DNA from: Pseudomonas marginalis
Lineage (GTDB): Bacteria > Pseudomonadota > Gammaproteobacteria > Pseudomonadales > Pseudomonadaceae
Reading direction: 5' to 3'
Length of the DNA stretch: 64,000 bases
Assembly (NCBI RefSeq): GCF_008692035.1
Contig: NZ_VTFG01000001.1
Coordinates: forward strand, 2,356,001-2,420,000
A program made the position numbers and the translations under genes. Under the pieces are notes generated by a model. That model was given only the letters and a program-made list of their open reading frames with translations. It had not been told where the DNA came from and did no database searches. Shown piece after piece: positions 27,451 through 36,500 of this stretch; position 1 is the first letter of the stretch; every line of letters starts with the position of its first letter.

Positions 27451-27573
27451 TTATCTGCGGCGCGGACGACGCTGCTCGTCATCGGTACGAATCGGCACCG
27501 GTTGCAGGGGGGGCTCGATCAAGCCCAATGCAACGCCAAGGTCGTGGAGCCAGTTCTGGATTTTCTCTTTCAT
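27451..27573 (-). CDS. 40-residue conserved small protein, PA1414-like
   Basis: Sequence begins MKEKIQNWLHDLGVALGL: an N-terminal amphipathic helix, a Pro-rich middle (IEPPLQPVPI) and a basic tail (RRPRRR). GGGGG lies 6 nt before the ATG. Length, sequence style and position near the gbu locus agree with PA1414 of P. aeruginosa, whose transcript is Anr-controlled and linked to the sRNA SicX; this identification is from memory. A long frame upstream is open but has no ribosome site. It may carry a leader RNA of about 85-130 nt. Confidence 0.65.
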   Translation of the reverse strand: MKEKIQNWLHDLGVALGLIEPPLQPVPIRTDDEQRRPRRR

Positions 27574-27692
27574 GGTTTGCCCCCTTTGAGGGAAATGCTG
27601 GTCGGCGCAAGTTCTGTCGCCTTTTCCTACATTGATAGTAGCCCTAAGTCCTACGTATTGCTTGAATGAAACCACAACGAACTGTTACTGAA

Positions 27693-27706
27693 TTGATGCA
27701 AATCCT
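27693..27706 (-). promoter_or_regulatory. Possible Anr/FNR site upstream of the 40-aa gene
   Basis: TTGATGCAAATCCT matches TTGAT-N4-ATCAA at 8 of 10 defined positions. With class II spacing (-41.5) the transcript would start near 27658, giving a leader of about 85 nt. The -10 candidate (TTCATT on the minus strand) is weak. The site lies just before the LysR gene's stop codon. Confidence 0.4.
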
Positions 27707-27716
27707 GACGGATCGC

Positions 27717-28610
27717 TCAAGCAATCGCACGTGCGTCTTGCAGGACCTCGGCCCTGCCCTCTTGCTGCAGGTCGATCCATGCGTTGAGGTTAGCGCCGAG
27801 CATACCCTTTCGCCACATCAGCCAGGTCGTCGCAGTGGCAAATTGCCCTGTCAGCGGATGAACGGACACGCTGTCCTTGCCCGGCAGGCTGTCGAGCATG
27901 GATTCGGACATCAGCGCCACACCTGAACCGGCGATGACACAGGCGAGCATGCCTTGATAAGACTCGATCTCAATCGCCCGCCCCATGGCGACGTGCTCGT
28001 GGGAAAACCAGGTTTCCAGGCGCGTGCGGTAGGCGCAACTGCGGCGAAAAGTGAACACCGAACGGCCGGCAACATCCTGCGGCCCGCGCACCGGTGGGTG
28101 GTCGGCTTCGCATATCAGCACCAGGCGTTCTTCGCACAGGGCCACACCGTCCAGGGAGGCAATCGTGATGGGCCCGTCCACAAATGCGGCGTCCAGGCGA
28201 CCGGTGATCAACCCTTCGAGCAGTTCACCGCTGGGCGCCGATAGTACCTGGAGGTTCACCATCGGATACGCCTTGTGATAGCACGCCAGCAGCTTCGGCA
28301 AATGCACTGCCGCCGTGCTGTACATGCTGCCCAGCACAAAATTGCCAGCCGGTTGCCCACCTTGCACGGCGCCATGGGCTTCATCATGCAGCGCCAGCAG
28401 ACGAGTGCTGTAGTCCAGCAACACCTTGCCCGCCGGAGAAAGCTGCAAGCGCTGGCGTTCGCGCACGAACAATTCCACGCCAAGCTGTTCTTCCATCTGC
28501 TTGAGCCGGGTCGACAAGTTCGACGGCACTCGATGCAGGCGCTCGGCAGCACGGGTAATGGAGCCCTCTTCCGCCACCGCCTGGAAGATGCGCAATTGAC
28601 TGAACTCCAT
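27717..28610 (-). CDS. LysR-family transcriptional regulator
   Basis: 297 residues from the ATG at 28610, which has GGAG 7 nt upstream; a TTG 12 nt further up is less likely. N-terminal helix-turn-helix (MEFSQLRIFQAVAEEGSITRAAERL, then VPSNLSTRLKQMEEQLG) and an effector domain. It is divergent from an MFS transporter 103 nt away, which is its most likely target. No effector can be named. Confidence 0.9.
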   Translation of the reverse strand: MEFSQLRIFQAVAEEGSITRAAERLHRVPSNLSTRLKQMEEQLGVELFVRERQRLQLSPAGKVLLDYSTRLLALHDEAHGAVQGGQPAGNFVLGSMYSTAAVHLPKLLACYHKAYPMVNLQVLSAPSGELLEGLITGRLDAAFVDGPITIASLDGVALCEERLVLICEADHPPVRGPQDVAGRSVFTFRRSCAYRTRLETWFSHEHVAMGRAIEIESYQGMLACVIAGSGVALMSESMLDSLPGKDSVSVHPLTGQFATATTWLMWRKGMLGANLNAWIDLQQEGRAEVLQDARAIA

Positions 28611-28713
28611 GACTTTCTCCAAAACTGAACAAGTTGCTCACTATTATTCATTTTTACAGAAAGTCAATCCGCTCTAGCCTGACGGTATTCGCTTACCCGC
28701 AGGACACCCGACC

Positions 28714-29922
28714 ATGTCACCCCTCACCCGCTTACTCGCCAGCTTTATCGCCCTGATGATGGCCATGGGCATTGGCCGCTTCGCCCTTACCCCGCAAATG
28801 CCCCACTTGCTCAGTGAAGGCCAGATCGACCTGACCGGCGCCGGACTGATCGCAGCGGCCAATTACCTGGGCTACTTCGTGGGCGCGGTGGATTCGATTT
28901 TTGCGCGCAGCCATCACCATGTGCGGGGTCGCCTGTATGGCGGGCTCTGGTTGTGCGTGTTGCTGACCCTGGCGTCGTACTGGGCCCAGGGTTTCTGGCC
29001 TCACATGCTGTTGCGCTTCGGTACCGGCGTTGCAAGTGCCTGGGCATTGGTGATGATCACCAGCCTGAGCCAGCCGCTGGCGATTGCCGCCGGGCGTGCA
29101 CGCCTGGGCGCCCTGGTGTTCGCCGGGCCGGGGCTGGGGATTGTGTTGACCGGGTTGCTGGCGCTGGGCTCCAACCTGTTGGGCCAGAGCTCAGCAACCT
29201 TGTGGCTGATCTATGCGGTAGTGGCGCTGGTGATGCTGCTGGCAATCTTGCCCTTCCTGCCACAGCCGTCCGCCGTCACTGCGCCTGTTGCAAGCCACGC
29301 CGACACGGCCAGCAACGGCAGCATTACTCACCTGTGCTGGATCTACGTGTTGTTCGGCCTGGGCTACATCATTCCGGCGACCTTCCTGTCACAGATGGCC
29401 AGCGCGCAATTCAACGGCGCCTGGCAGGCTGATCTGTTCTGGCCCTGCTTTGGTTTGGCCGCGGCGATTGGGGTAGTGGTCGCAAGCCTGCGTCCCAAGG
29501 ACCCGGACACCACCCGCCGCTGGCTGATGACCACGTTGTGGCTGCAGGCGGCCGGAGTATTCGCCTGCCTGCTGGGTAACGGTTGGGGCCTGGCGCTGGG
29601 GGTGTTGCTGTGCGGCGGGCCGTTCCTGGCCTGTATGCAGTTGGTGATGGCGCGCCTGCGGGACGTTGCGCCCCACGGCTATCAGCGCAACACCGGGCTG
29701 CTGACCGCCAGCTTTGCCATCGGCCAATTGAGCGGGCCGTTGCTGGCGTCGGTGAGCAGTCACCTGAGCGGAGGCCTGCAACCGGCGTTGGTGATTGCCG
29801 GTGCAGGCCTGTCAGTGGCGGGAGGGGTGTTGGTCAGCCGGCGACCAACGGTGCCGGCGCACGAACCTGCTCACGCCGCGCCAACACCAGGAAAAACAGC
29901 CCACCCAGGAAGCAGCCGGTGA
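28714..29922 (+). CDS. YbfB/YjiJ-family MFS transporter
   Basis: 402 residues, 12 helices. The N-terminal FIALMMAMGIGRFALTPQMPHLL and the ANYLGYFVGAVDS loop are typical of the YbfB/YjiJ family, as is FGLGYIIPATFLSQMA in the second half. The exported substrate is unknown. It is probably controlled by the divergent LysR protein. Its last 89 nt overlap, tail to tail, the 3' end of the NCS1 gene on the other strand; the C-terminal 30 residues are hydrophilic and Pro/Ala-rich. Confidence 0.88.
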   Translation: MSPLTRLLASFIALMMAMGIGRFALTPQMPHLLSEGQIDLTGAGLIAAANYLGYFVGAVDSIFARSHHHVRGRLYGGLWLCVLLTLASYWAQGFWPHMLLRFGTGVASAWALVMITSLSQPLAIAAGRARLGALVFAGPGLGIVLTGLLALGSNLLGQSSATLWLIYAVVALVMLLAILPFLPQPSAVTAPVASHADTASNGSITHLCWIYVLFGLGYIIPATFLSQMASAQFNGAWQADLFWPCFGLAAAIGVVVASLRPKDPDTTRRWLMTTLWLQAAGVFACLLGNGWGLALGVLLCGGPFLACMQLVMARLRDVAPHGYQRNTGLLTASFAIGQLSGPLLASVSSHLSGGLQPALVIAGAGLSVAGGVLVSRRPTVPAHEPAHAAPTPGKTAHPGSSR

Positions 29923-31276
29923 ACCAGGCAAAGTTAGCCATGCCCTGCAACGCCGGCGTGAAGGTGATCGCAACACCTGCCAGGGTCGCGGGCACCAGCG
30001 CCTTGACCGCCGTCCAGTTCACACCGCCGTCGAAGTAATAGCGCCCGCTCGGGCTGTCATCGAACAGCGCGTCCACGTCGATCTTCTGCTTTTTGATCAG
30101 GTAGAAGTCCACCAGCAGAATCCCGAACAGCGGGCCGATAAAGGCCGCGAGGATATCCAGGGTGTAGTGGATCATCAGCGGGTTATTGAACAGGTTCCAC
30201 GGGGTGATGAAGATCGACGCCACCGCAGCGATCATGCCGCCGGCGCGCCAGCTGATCTTGCTCGGCGCGACGTTGGCGAAGTCGAACGCCGGGGACACGA
30301 AGTTGGCGACGATGTTGATGCCGATGGTGGCAGTCACAAATGCAAAAGCGCCCAGCAGCACCGCCATGCTGTTATCAATGCGCGAGACGGTCGCGATCGG
30401 GTCATGGAGCATTTCGCCAAACACCGGCAAGGTGCCCGAGACGATCACCACGGTCACCAGGGAAAACGCCAGGAAGTTCACCGGCAGGCCCCAGAAGTTG
30501 CCGCGCCGCACGTCCTGCATGCTGCGGCAGTAACGGCTGAAATCACCGAAATTCAGGGTCGGCCCGGAAAAATACGACACCACCAGCGCCGTCGCCACGA
30601 TGACCTGGCCAAACGCCTGCCAGCCCGACAGGGATTTTTCCGCCAGGGTAAAGCTGATATTCGCCCACCCTGCCTTCCACACGATCCAGCCGGCCAGGGC
30701 AAACATCACCGCATAGACCACCGGCCCCGCCCAATCGATAAAGCGGCGGATGGACTCCATGCCGGCCCAGAACACGGCCGCCTGCAACACCCATAAACTG
30801 AGGAAACCAAACCAGCCCAGGTAAGACAGGCCGGCAAAATGCGGCTCTGCAAACACCGCCATCTGTGGGAAAAAGCGCAATGCCACAATGATCAGGGCAC
30901 TCGACGCCAGGTAGGTCTGAATCCCGTACCAGGCCACCGCAATCAAGCCGCGAATCACGGCGGGAATGTTCGCACCGAACACGCCAAACGCCAGCCGGCA
31001 GATTACTGGATAGGGCACGGCGGCCTGCTGGCTGGGCTTGGCCACCAGGTTGGCAATCAATTGCACAATGCAAATGCCTGCCAGCAAGGCAATCAACACC
31101 TGCCAACTGGCCAGCCCCAGGGCAAACAGACTGGCGGCGAACACATAGCCGCCCACGCTGTGCACGTCACTCATCCAGAAGGCAAAGATGTTGTACCAGG
31201 TCCACTTTTGCGGCAGCGGCCCCAGGTCCTGGTTGTACAGGCGGGGGCTGTAGCCTTTGGGCAATTGTTCGGTCAT
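29834..31276 (-). CDS. NCS1-family permease (hydantoin/allantoin/uracil type)
   Basis: 480 residues, about 12 helices. MTEQLPKGYSPRLYNQDLGP with WTWYNIFAFWMSDVHSVGGY in helix 1 is the Mhp1/PucI-like signature; GPTLNFGDFSRYC and FVSPAFDFANVAP mark further substrate-site loops. ATG at 31276 has GGAG 7 nt before it. Likely H+ or Na+ coupled uptake of a nucleobase, hydantoin or allantoin. No catabolic gene is adjacent. Overlaps the MFS gene at its 3' end. Confidence 0.9.
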   Translation of the reverse strand: MTEQLPKGYSPRLYNQDLGPLPQKWTWYNIFAFWMSDVHSVGGYVFAASLFALGLASWQVLIALLAGICIVQLIANLVAKPSQQAAVPYPVICRLAFGVFGANIPAVIRGLIAVAWYGIQTYLASSALIIVALRFFPQMAVFAEPHFAGLSYLGWFGFLSLWVLQAAVFWAGMESIRRFIDWAGPVVYAVMFALAGWIVWKAGWANISFTLAEKSLSGWQAFGQVIVATALVVSYFSGPTLNFGDFSRYCRSMQDVRRGNFWGLPVNFLAFSLVTVVIVSGTLPVFGEMLHDPIATVSRIDNSMAVLLGAFAFVTATIGINIVANFVSPAFDFANVAPSKISWRAGGMIAAVASIFITPWNLFNNPLMIHYTLDILAAFIGPLFGILLVDFYLIKKQKIDVDALFDDSPSGRYYFDGGVNWTAVKALVPATLAGVAITFTPALQGMANFAWFTGCFLGGLFFLVLARREQVRAPAPLVAG

Positions 31277-31477
31277 CGCGGGCTCCTCGTCATACCGGCC
31301 TGCGCTTCCGTCACGGGGGTGCATACGGAAGGCGGCATGGTTTGTATACGAGATAGTCAGCAGAATACGTGCCAATAGCACACAATCCCTCTGAAACCGC
31401 GTTCCAAAGGGCTACACAGAGCCTCAGTGACGGGGACTGCGCTCAGCAACGGTGCAGATTAATCCTGTACACAATCA

Positions 31478-31873
31478 CTAGTGCACCCGATGTGCACACA
31501 AGTACCCAACCGCGCAGCAGGCCGCTGTGAGGAAGGCGCCCCAGGCCATGTCCATCACTGCCAACCCGCCGGACCAACCCTGTAGCGTGGCCCAATTGCT
31601 CAGGTCATAGGTGCCGTAGGCCACCAGGCCCAGCAATGCACCCAGTCGCGCTGCGCGTTGCCAGCTGGCACTGGGCAAGACCACGAACACCACGCAACCG
31701 AGGACATACAAGAGATAGAACAGCGCGGCGGGCAACAGGCGAGGCTGATCGAGCATCAGCGGGCCCAGCAGGGATTTGTAGGTCGGGCCCATAAGGACGC
31801 CAAGCCAGAGGCCGTCGAGGACCAGGAAGGCAAGCAAGGTGCCGAGGTAGGCAAAGACAGACTTCTTGGACAT
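31478..31873 (-). CDS. DUF2177 membrane protein
   Basis: 131 residues with four hydrophobic helices. The start SVFAYLGTLLAFLVLDGLWLG and the later YGTYDLSNWATLQGW and VMDMAWGAFLTA match DUF2177. Function unknown; inner membrane. Confidence 0.88.
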   Translation of the reverse strand: MSKKSVFAYLGTLLAFLVLDGLWLGVLMGPTYKSLLGPLMLDQPRLLPAALFYLLYVLGCVVFVVLPSASWQRAARLGALLGLVAYGTYDLSNWATLQGWSGGLAVMDMAWGAFLTAACCAVGYLCAHRVH

Positions 31874-31885
31874 TGATGCAGCCTC

Positions 31886-31971
31886 TGTAGGAGCGAGCTT
31901 GCTCGCGAAAATATTCCAGGCGCATCACGGTGTCGGATGGACCTTTTTCGCGAGCACGCTCGCTCCTACAG
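31886..31971. repeat. Inverted pair of a second REP class
   Basis: TGTAGGAGCGAGCTTGCTCG on the left and CGAGCACGCTCGCTCCTACA on the right, about 45 nt apart. This class (GTAGGAGCGAGC) differs from the GGGGGCAAGC copies elsewhere in the window. Confidence 0.85.
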
Positions 31972-31986
31972 AAGAGCAAACCGCAC

Positions 31987-32823
31987 TCAGCTTAGTTCAA
32001 TGCGATCCGCGTGAATCACGATCTGGCCCTGCTTGTAGAGTGCACCAATGGCTTTCTTGAAGTTGCCCTTGCTCACGCCAAACAAATTGCTGATCACCGC
32101 CGGGTCGCTCTTGTCGCTGACCGGCAAACTGCCGTTGTTTTCACGCAACTTGGCGAGGATCTTCGAGTTGAGGCTGGACGCCGCTTCCTGGCCGACCGGT
32201 TGCAGGCTCAGGCTGATGTTGCCATCGGCGCGGATCTCTTTGATAAAGCCTTTTTCTTCCTTGCCCGGGCGCAGGAACTTGAACACTTCGTTCTTGTGGA
32301 TCAGGCCCCAGTGCTTGTTGTTGATGATCGCCTTGAAGCCCATGTCGGTGGCTTCGGCGACCAGCAGGTCGACTTCCTGGCCCACGACGTAGTTGGCCGG
32401 CGTCTTGTCCAGGTAGCGGTCGAGGCGCGCGGTCGCGGTAATACGCTTGGTGTGTTTGTCGAGGTAGACATGCACCACGCAGTATTCACCGGCGGTCAGC
32501 TGACGTTTCTCTTCCGAATACGGCAGCAACAGATCCTTTGGCAAGCCCCAGTCGAGGAACACGCCAATACTGTTGACTTCCACGACTTTCAAACTGGCAA
32601 ATTCGCCGACTTGAACTTTCGGTTTTTCGGTAGTGGCGATAAGTTTGTCATCGCTGTCCAGATAAATGAAAACGTTAAGCCAGTCTTCATCTTCACTGGG
32701 AATATCCTTGGGGATATACCGATTAGGCAAGAGGATTTCGCCATCTTGCGCCCCATCGAGGTACAAACCAAAGTTAGTGTGTTTAACCACTTGCAAGCTG
32801 TTGTAGCGCCCGACTAAAGCCAT
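31987..32823 (-). CDS. CvfB-like S1 RNA-binding protein
   Basis: 278 residues. Consecutive S1-like OB folds (LVGRYNSLQVVKHTNFGLYL, then VGEFASLKVVEVNSIGVFLDWGLPKDLL, then a third with DMGFKAIINNKHWGLI) and a C-terminal winged helix (SNLFGVSKGNFKKAIGALYKQG). This is the CvfB/YitL architecture: RNA binding with effects on virulence or translation in other bacteria. The ATG at 32823 begins the usual MALVGRYNSL. Confidence 0.87.
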   Translation of the reverse strand: MALVGRYNSLQVVKHTNFGLYLDGAQDGEILLPNRYIPKDIPSEDEDWLNVFIYLDSDDKLIATTEKPKVQVGEFASLKVVEVNSIGVFLDWGLPKDLLLPYSEEKRQLTAGEYCVVHVYLDKHTKRITATARLDRYLDKTPANYVVGQEVDLLVAEATDMGFKAIINNKHWGLIHKNEVFKFLRPGKEEKGFIKEIRADGNISLSLQPVGQEAASSLNSKILAKLRENNGSLPVSDKSDPAVISNLFGVSKGNFKKAIGALYKQGQIVIHADRIELS

Positions 32824-33147
32824 TTCCAATACCCTCATTGCGTGGGCGGCATTCTACCCGAGTTGCCCTCGCCGCGCGCGCGCGCCTGAAAAATCGCGGG
32901 TTTGCCTGGCGTTCCAGTGGCACCGCCCCGCTCGTCCGATCATTCGGCTGAATTTTGCCACGCCACCGGTGCCGGCTCAGCCCGTGGTTTCGAGTTAAAA
33001 CAGTAAGTTAGGGGTTTATTTCAAAGATGAACTTTGGCTGTTTTCCGCCGCCGCGCTTATTCCCGGGGGATATTTTTACCAAGCAATTGTCAAGTATTTC
33101 CTGTACGATGCCTGGCCAAGTTAATTTTCTACAGGTTAGTGGCCGCC

Positions 33148-33327
33148 ATGCGTGTAAAAGCATCCAACAGCAAAGCAAAGCCAGCTCCCGCCGTTGAAAC
33201 CAGCGAATCGATCAACAGCCAGATTGCTGCTTTCCTCAAGTCCGGTGGCGAAATCCAGCAAATTGCCAAGGGCGTGAGCGGCCAGACTTTCGGCCCGTCC
33301 AAGCAGATCAGCCTGGGTAAAAAGTAA
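33148..33327 (+). CDS. Small basic conserved protein (59 aa)
   Basis: MRVKASNSKAKPAPAVETSE followed by a short helix (INSQIAAFLKSGGEIQQIAKG) and a basic end. Longer frames upstream lack a ribosome site; the ATG at 33148 with a weak purine stretch is the best start. Lys-rich and soluble. I recognise it only as a Pseudomonas-type small protein; a nucleic-acid role is possible but not shown. Confidence 0.7.
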   Translation: MRVKASNSKAKPAPAVETSESINSQIAAFLKSGGEIQQIAKGVSGQTFGPSKQISLGKK

Positions 33328-33533
33328 TACCGCGCAGCACATCTGGTCCCTAAGCGTCTTGCCTTCAAGGCGCTAGGACTAGAGCCCGAAATACCCTCTC
33401 GCGTCATCTTCAGAACGTGCAAATCGACGAACGGGCCTCACCTCCTGGCATTCGCCGGTATGCTTGCACACGTCTAGCACGGGCATCTGCCCTATTTTTC
33501 CGTTACTGCTCCTCGCTTTTCATGGAGTGAAGC

Positions 33534-34256
33534 ATGCTTAAACGCTGCATTTTCGTGGCCAGTATCCTGGCGGCCAGCCCTCTCGCCGAAGCGCAGATTT
33601 TCCAGCGTGAACTGGGCGACTTCGACCTGAAATTGGGCACCACCCCCAGCCGTAGCATGGCCCAGGGCCTGGTCAAGCCGACCTCGCCGGGCAGTGACTC
33701 GTTCCATGGCGGGCTGGACCTGAGCCATGACAGCGGCCTGTACTTCGGCCAGTTTTCGCCGAACATGGGCCTGTCCTCGGCCAGCACCCTCGAAGTCGAC
33801 TCCTACATGGGGTTCAAACACCCCTTCGACCAGACCCTGGGCTACGAAGTCGGCCTGATCCACTACAGTTACCCCAAGCTCAGCCCCCTCGACAGCCAGG
33901 AGTTCTACGGCGGTCTGAATCTACTCGGCAATCGTTTCGGCGCTTCCTTCAGCAACGACCCGGACCGCCAGGACAGCACGCTGTTCGCCGACCTCGGCGG
34001 TACCCAGCCCTTCGGCATCGGCGTCAGCATGAAATACACCACCCATCAGCTGGGCACGCCGGCTTCGGTAGAGGGCGGCACCATCAGCAGCTTCAGCGAC
34101 TGGTCGGTGCAGTTCTCCCGCGCCTGGAAAGGCATCGACCTGGACCTGATCTACAGCGACTCCAGCCTCAGCGGTGGCGATTGTTCGGCCTACTCCGGAC
34201 ACAATTCGCAATGCGATGGCCTGTTGACCCTGAAGGCGGTGCGGTCGTTTTATTGA
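33534..34256 (+). CDS. TorF-family putative porin
   Basis: 240 residues with a signal peptide cut after SPLAEA. The mature part is made of alternating beta-strand-like stretches (SFHGGLDLSHDSGLYFGQFS, YMGFKHPFDQTLGYEVGLIHY) and ends in Phe-Tyr, as expected for an outer-membrane barrel. The SHDSGLYFG and GYxVGLIHYSYP elements are characteristic of the TorF (TIGR02001) family. Two cysteines near the C terminus could form a disulfide. Confidence 0.83.
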   Translation: MLKRCIFVASILAASPLAEAQIFQRELGDFDLKLGTTPSRSMAQGLVKPTSPGSDSFHGGLDLSHDSGLYFGQFSPNMGLSSASTLEVDSYMGFKHPFDQTLGYEVGLIHYSYPKLSPLDSQEFYGGLNLLGNRFGASFSNDPDRQDSTLFADLGGTQPFGIGVSMKYTTHQLGTPASVEGGTISSFSDWSVQFSRAWKGIDLDLIYSDSSLSGGDCSAYSGHNSQCDGLLTLKAVRSFY

Positions 34257-34322
34257 TGGGCTGAACTGTCGCGTGCGCCGCGGGTTCACATGCATTGACT
34301 CCCTCTGCGCAAGGACACGCCC

Positions 34323-35189
34323 ATGTTGCATCGGCTCAAACTGCTGGTGGTATTCCTGACCCTGAGCCTGGTGCTCGCCGGCTGCAACCGCGTGGGCCTG
34401 GCCTACCGCAACCTGGACGTGATCATCCCCTGGACCCTCAACGACTACCTGGACATGAACGCCGGGCAGAAGAGCTGGTTCAACGACAAGCTCAAGGACC
34501 ACCTGGCCTGGCACTGCACCACCCAATTGCCGGGTTACCTCGACTGGCTCGACCGCCTGCAAGCAATGGTCGAGAGCAACCAGGTCACCGATGCAGCGCT
34601 GCAAACCCGCACGGTTGAGGCCAAGCAGGCGATTGCCGAGGTGGCGCGGGAAATCACCCCGTCGGCGATTGAATTGTTACAAGGGCTGGATGACCAGCAG
34701 GTCAACGACATGAACGATGCCCTGGCCAAGGACCTGCGCAAACGCCAGGACGAATACCTCAAGCCGCCGCTGGCCAAGCAGATCCAGGACCGCGCCGAGC
34801 GTATGAGCAAGCGTCTGGATGCGTGGATGGGGCCACTGAGCGATAGCCAGAAGAACCGGGTAATGGCCTGGTCCATCAGCCTGGGCGAGCAGAACGAGCA
34901 GTGGATCGGCAACCGTGCCCACTGGCAGGCACAATTCATCGACGCCGTGCAGCAACGCCACAGCGCCGATTTCCCGCAGAAAATCCAGCAACTGCTGGTG
35001 GACCGCGAAAGCCTGTGGACACCGGAGTATCGCGCGGCGTATGCCCAGACCGAAGCCGCTGCGCGTAGCCTGATCATCGACATCATGGCCGACAGCAGCG
35101 TGCCGCAACGGCTGAAACTCACCCAGAAAATCGACAAGGTCCGCAGTGACTTCCAGGCGCTCAAATGCCTGAAAAGCGCGCAGTCCTAA
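34323..35189 (+). CDS. DUF6279 lipoprotein
   Basis: 288 residues. Lipobox LVLAGC (Cys about 21). The mature part is entirely helical and charged, starting NRVGLAYRNLDVIIPWTLNDYL, the DUF6279 signature. Probably anchored to the outer membrane facing the periplasm. Function unknown. 66 nt after the porin gene, so possibly cotranscribed; convergent with copD, overlapping its stop by 4 nt. Confidence 0.85.
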   Translation: MLHRLKLLVVFLTLSLVLAGCNRVGLAYRNLDVIIPWTLNDYLDMNAGQKSWFNDKLKDHLAWHCTTQLPGYLDWLDRLQAMVESNQVTDAALQTRTVEAKQAIAEVAREITPSAIELLQGLDDQQVNDMNDALAKDLRKRQDEYLKPPLAKQIQDRAERMSKRLDAWMGPLSDSQKNRVMAWSISLGEQNEQWIGNRAHWQAQFIDAVQQRHSADFPQKIQQLLVDRESLWTPEYRAAYAQTEAAARSLIIDIMADSSVPQRLKLTQKIDKVRSDFQALKCLKSAQS

Positions 35190-36067
35190 TTGGGCGCCAG
35201 GGTGCCCAACCAGGCCACCAGCGCGAGGACCAGGACCCCGGCCCCCATCTCCAGCACCATGCTGCGCCGTAGCGCAGCCATGGCAGCGACATAATCACCG
35301 GCCGCCACGGAGCGTTGCAGAAGCGGCGTCAGGTGGAAACGATTGAGCGCCGCCAGCCCCAGCATCAGGCCAAACAGTCCCAGTTTCAGGCACAACAGGA
35401 TCGCGTAGACACCGCCGGTAAGGCCGTCCAGATTCAGCCCGACCACCAACAGATAGTTGGCCACCCCGGTGCCGATCAGCACCGCTACAAATCCCGCCCC
35501 CACATGCTCGAACCCCTTCAGCGCCCTTGCCAGCACCCGAACGTGATAAGCGTCGTGCATAGACGTGCGCCTCGACAACAACCCGAACGCCGCCAACGCC
35601 CCGACCCAGCCACCCGCTGCCAACAGATGCGCGCCGTCGCTGAGGATGTGCCACACACCCTGCGTGCCTTCATGCATCACGCCGTGCCCGGTCCACGCCA
35701 GCGTCACCAACGCGGCGGCACCCGACAAAGTGGCCAATGGCAGGCGGGGGCCAAGCGCAGCCACCACCAGCGCCCCCATCCGTAGCCACCACGTCACGCC
35801 CAGGTCGGTCTGCCAGAGCATCATGTGCAGATGCGGCCACAGCGTCTGCCAATCCGTTGCGCCACTCATGGCCTGGGTCAGCGCCAACAGCGACGCTATC
35901 GACAGCACTATCCCGACGCCAGCCGTCAGCCGCAGCAGGCCCCTCAAATTCAGCAGCACGCGCTCCGGCGCCTTGAGTCCGTAAAGACCAAAGAGCCCCA
36001 GGCCAAACAACAGCATCAGGTCAAGATAGAGCGCAAAGCGCAGTGTGACTTGGGTCAATTCGCTCAT
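35186..36067 (-). CDS. copD: Copper-resistance membrane protein CopD
   Basis: 293 residues, about eight helices. Conserved membrane histidines occur in WPHLHMMLWQTDLG, TWTGHGVMHEG-like and DGAHLLAAGGWVGAL segments, typical of the CopD/PcoD family that takes part in copper uptake or delivery with CopC. Start overlaps the copC stop by 4 nt. Last gene of copABCD. Confidence 0.92.
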   Translation of the reverse strand: MSELTQVTLRFALYLDLMLLFGLGLFGLYGLKAPERVLLNLRGLLRLTAGVGIVLSIASLLALTQAMSGATDWQTLWPHLHMMLWQTDLGVTWWLRMGALVVAALGPRLPLATLSGAAALVTLAWTGHGVMHEGTQGVWHILSDGAHLLAAGGWVGALAAFGLLSRRTSMHDAYHVRVLARALKGFEHVGAGFVAVLIGTGVANYLLVVGLNLDGLTGGVYAILLCLKLGLFGLMLGLAALNRFHLTPLLQRSVAAGDYVAAMAALRRSMVLEMGAGVLVLALVAWLGTLAPN

Positions 36068-36450
36068 GGCTGGACGCTGAACACCACGTTACCGGTAATC
36101 GGGTGCGTGTCGGATGACACTGCGCGCCAATCGACCCGGTAGGTGCCGGTAGCCAGTGCAGAAGCCGGCTTGATCAGCATCACCCTGGGGTCGGTGCTCG
36201 CCGCGACACTGGCCTTGATGGGCATCGGCGAATTGGGCATGCCGGGCATATCGGTCATGGTCAGCCGGGCCCCGGAAAACTGCGTCAGCAGGTTCTCCGA
36301 AAAGCGCAGTTCAATGACGGCCGGCGCGGCACCTTGGGCCCCGGCTGGAGGGAGGGATGACAGCAGTTTCGGATGGGCCGAGGCCGGCAGGCTGATCATC
36401 AATCCGACCCACAGTGCTCCCCCCGTTAACGCGGTTTTCAACATTGACAT
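36064..36450 (-). CDS. copC: Periplasmic copper chaperone CopC
   Basis: 128 residues; signal peptide ends PASA, so the mature protein begins with His (HPKLLSSLPPAGA), the amino-terminal Cu(II) ligand. A second conserved His is in SSDTHPITG, and a Met-rich Cu(I) loop is MTDMPGMPNSPM. ATG at 36450 has GGAG 6 nt before it; the codon two triplets later is an alternative. Confidence 0.93.
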   Translation of the reverse strand: MSMLKTALTGGALWVGLMISLPASAHPKLLSSLPPAGAQGAAPAVIELRFSENLLTQFSGARLTMTDMPGMPNSPMPIKASVAASTDPRVMLIKPASALATGTYRVDWRAVSSDTHPITGNVVFSVQP

Positions 36451-36500
36451 GCAAGGCTCCAGGCCGCTCAAGGCGGCGAGTTATAGGAATAAAAAACCGG

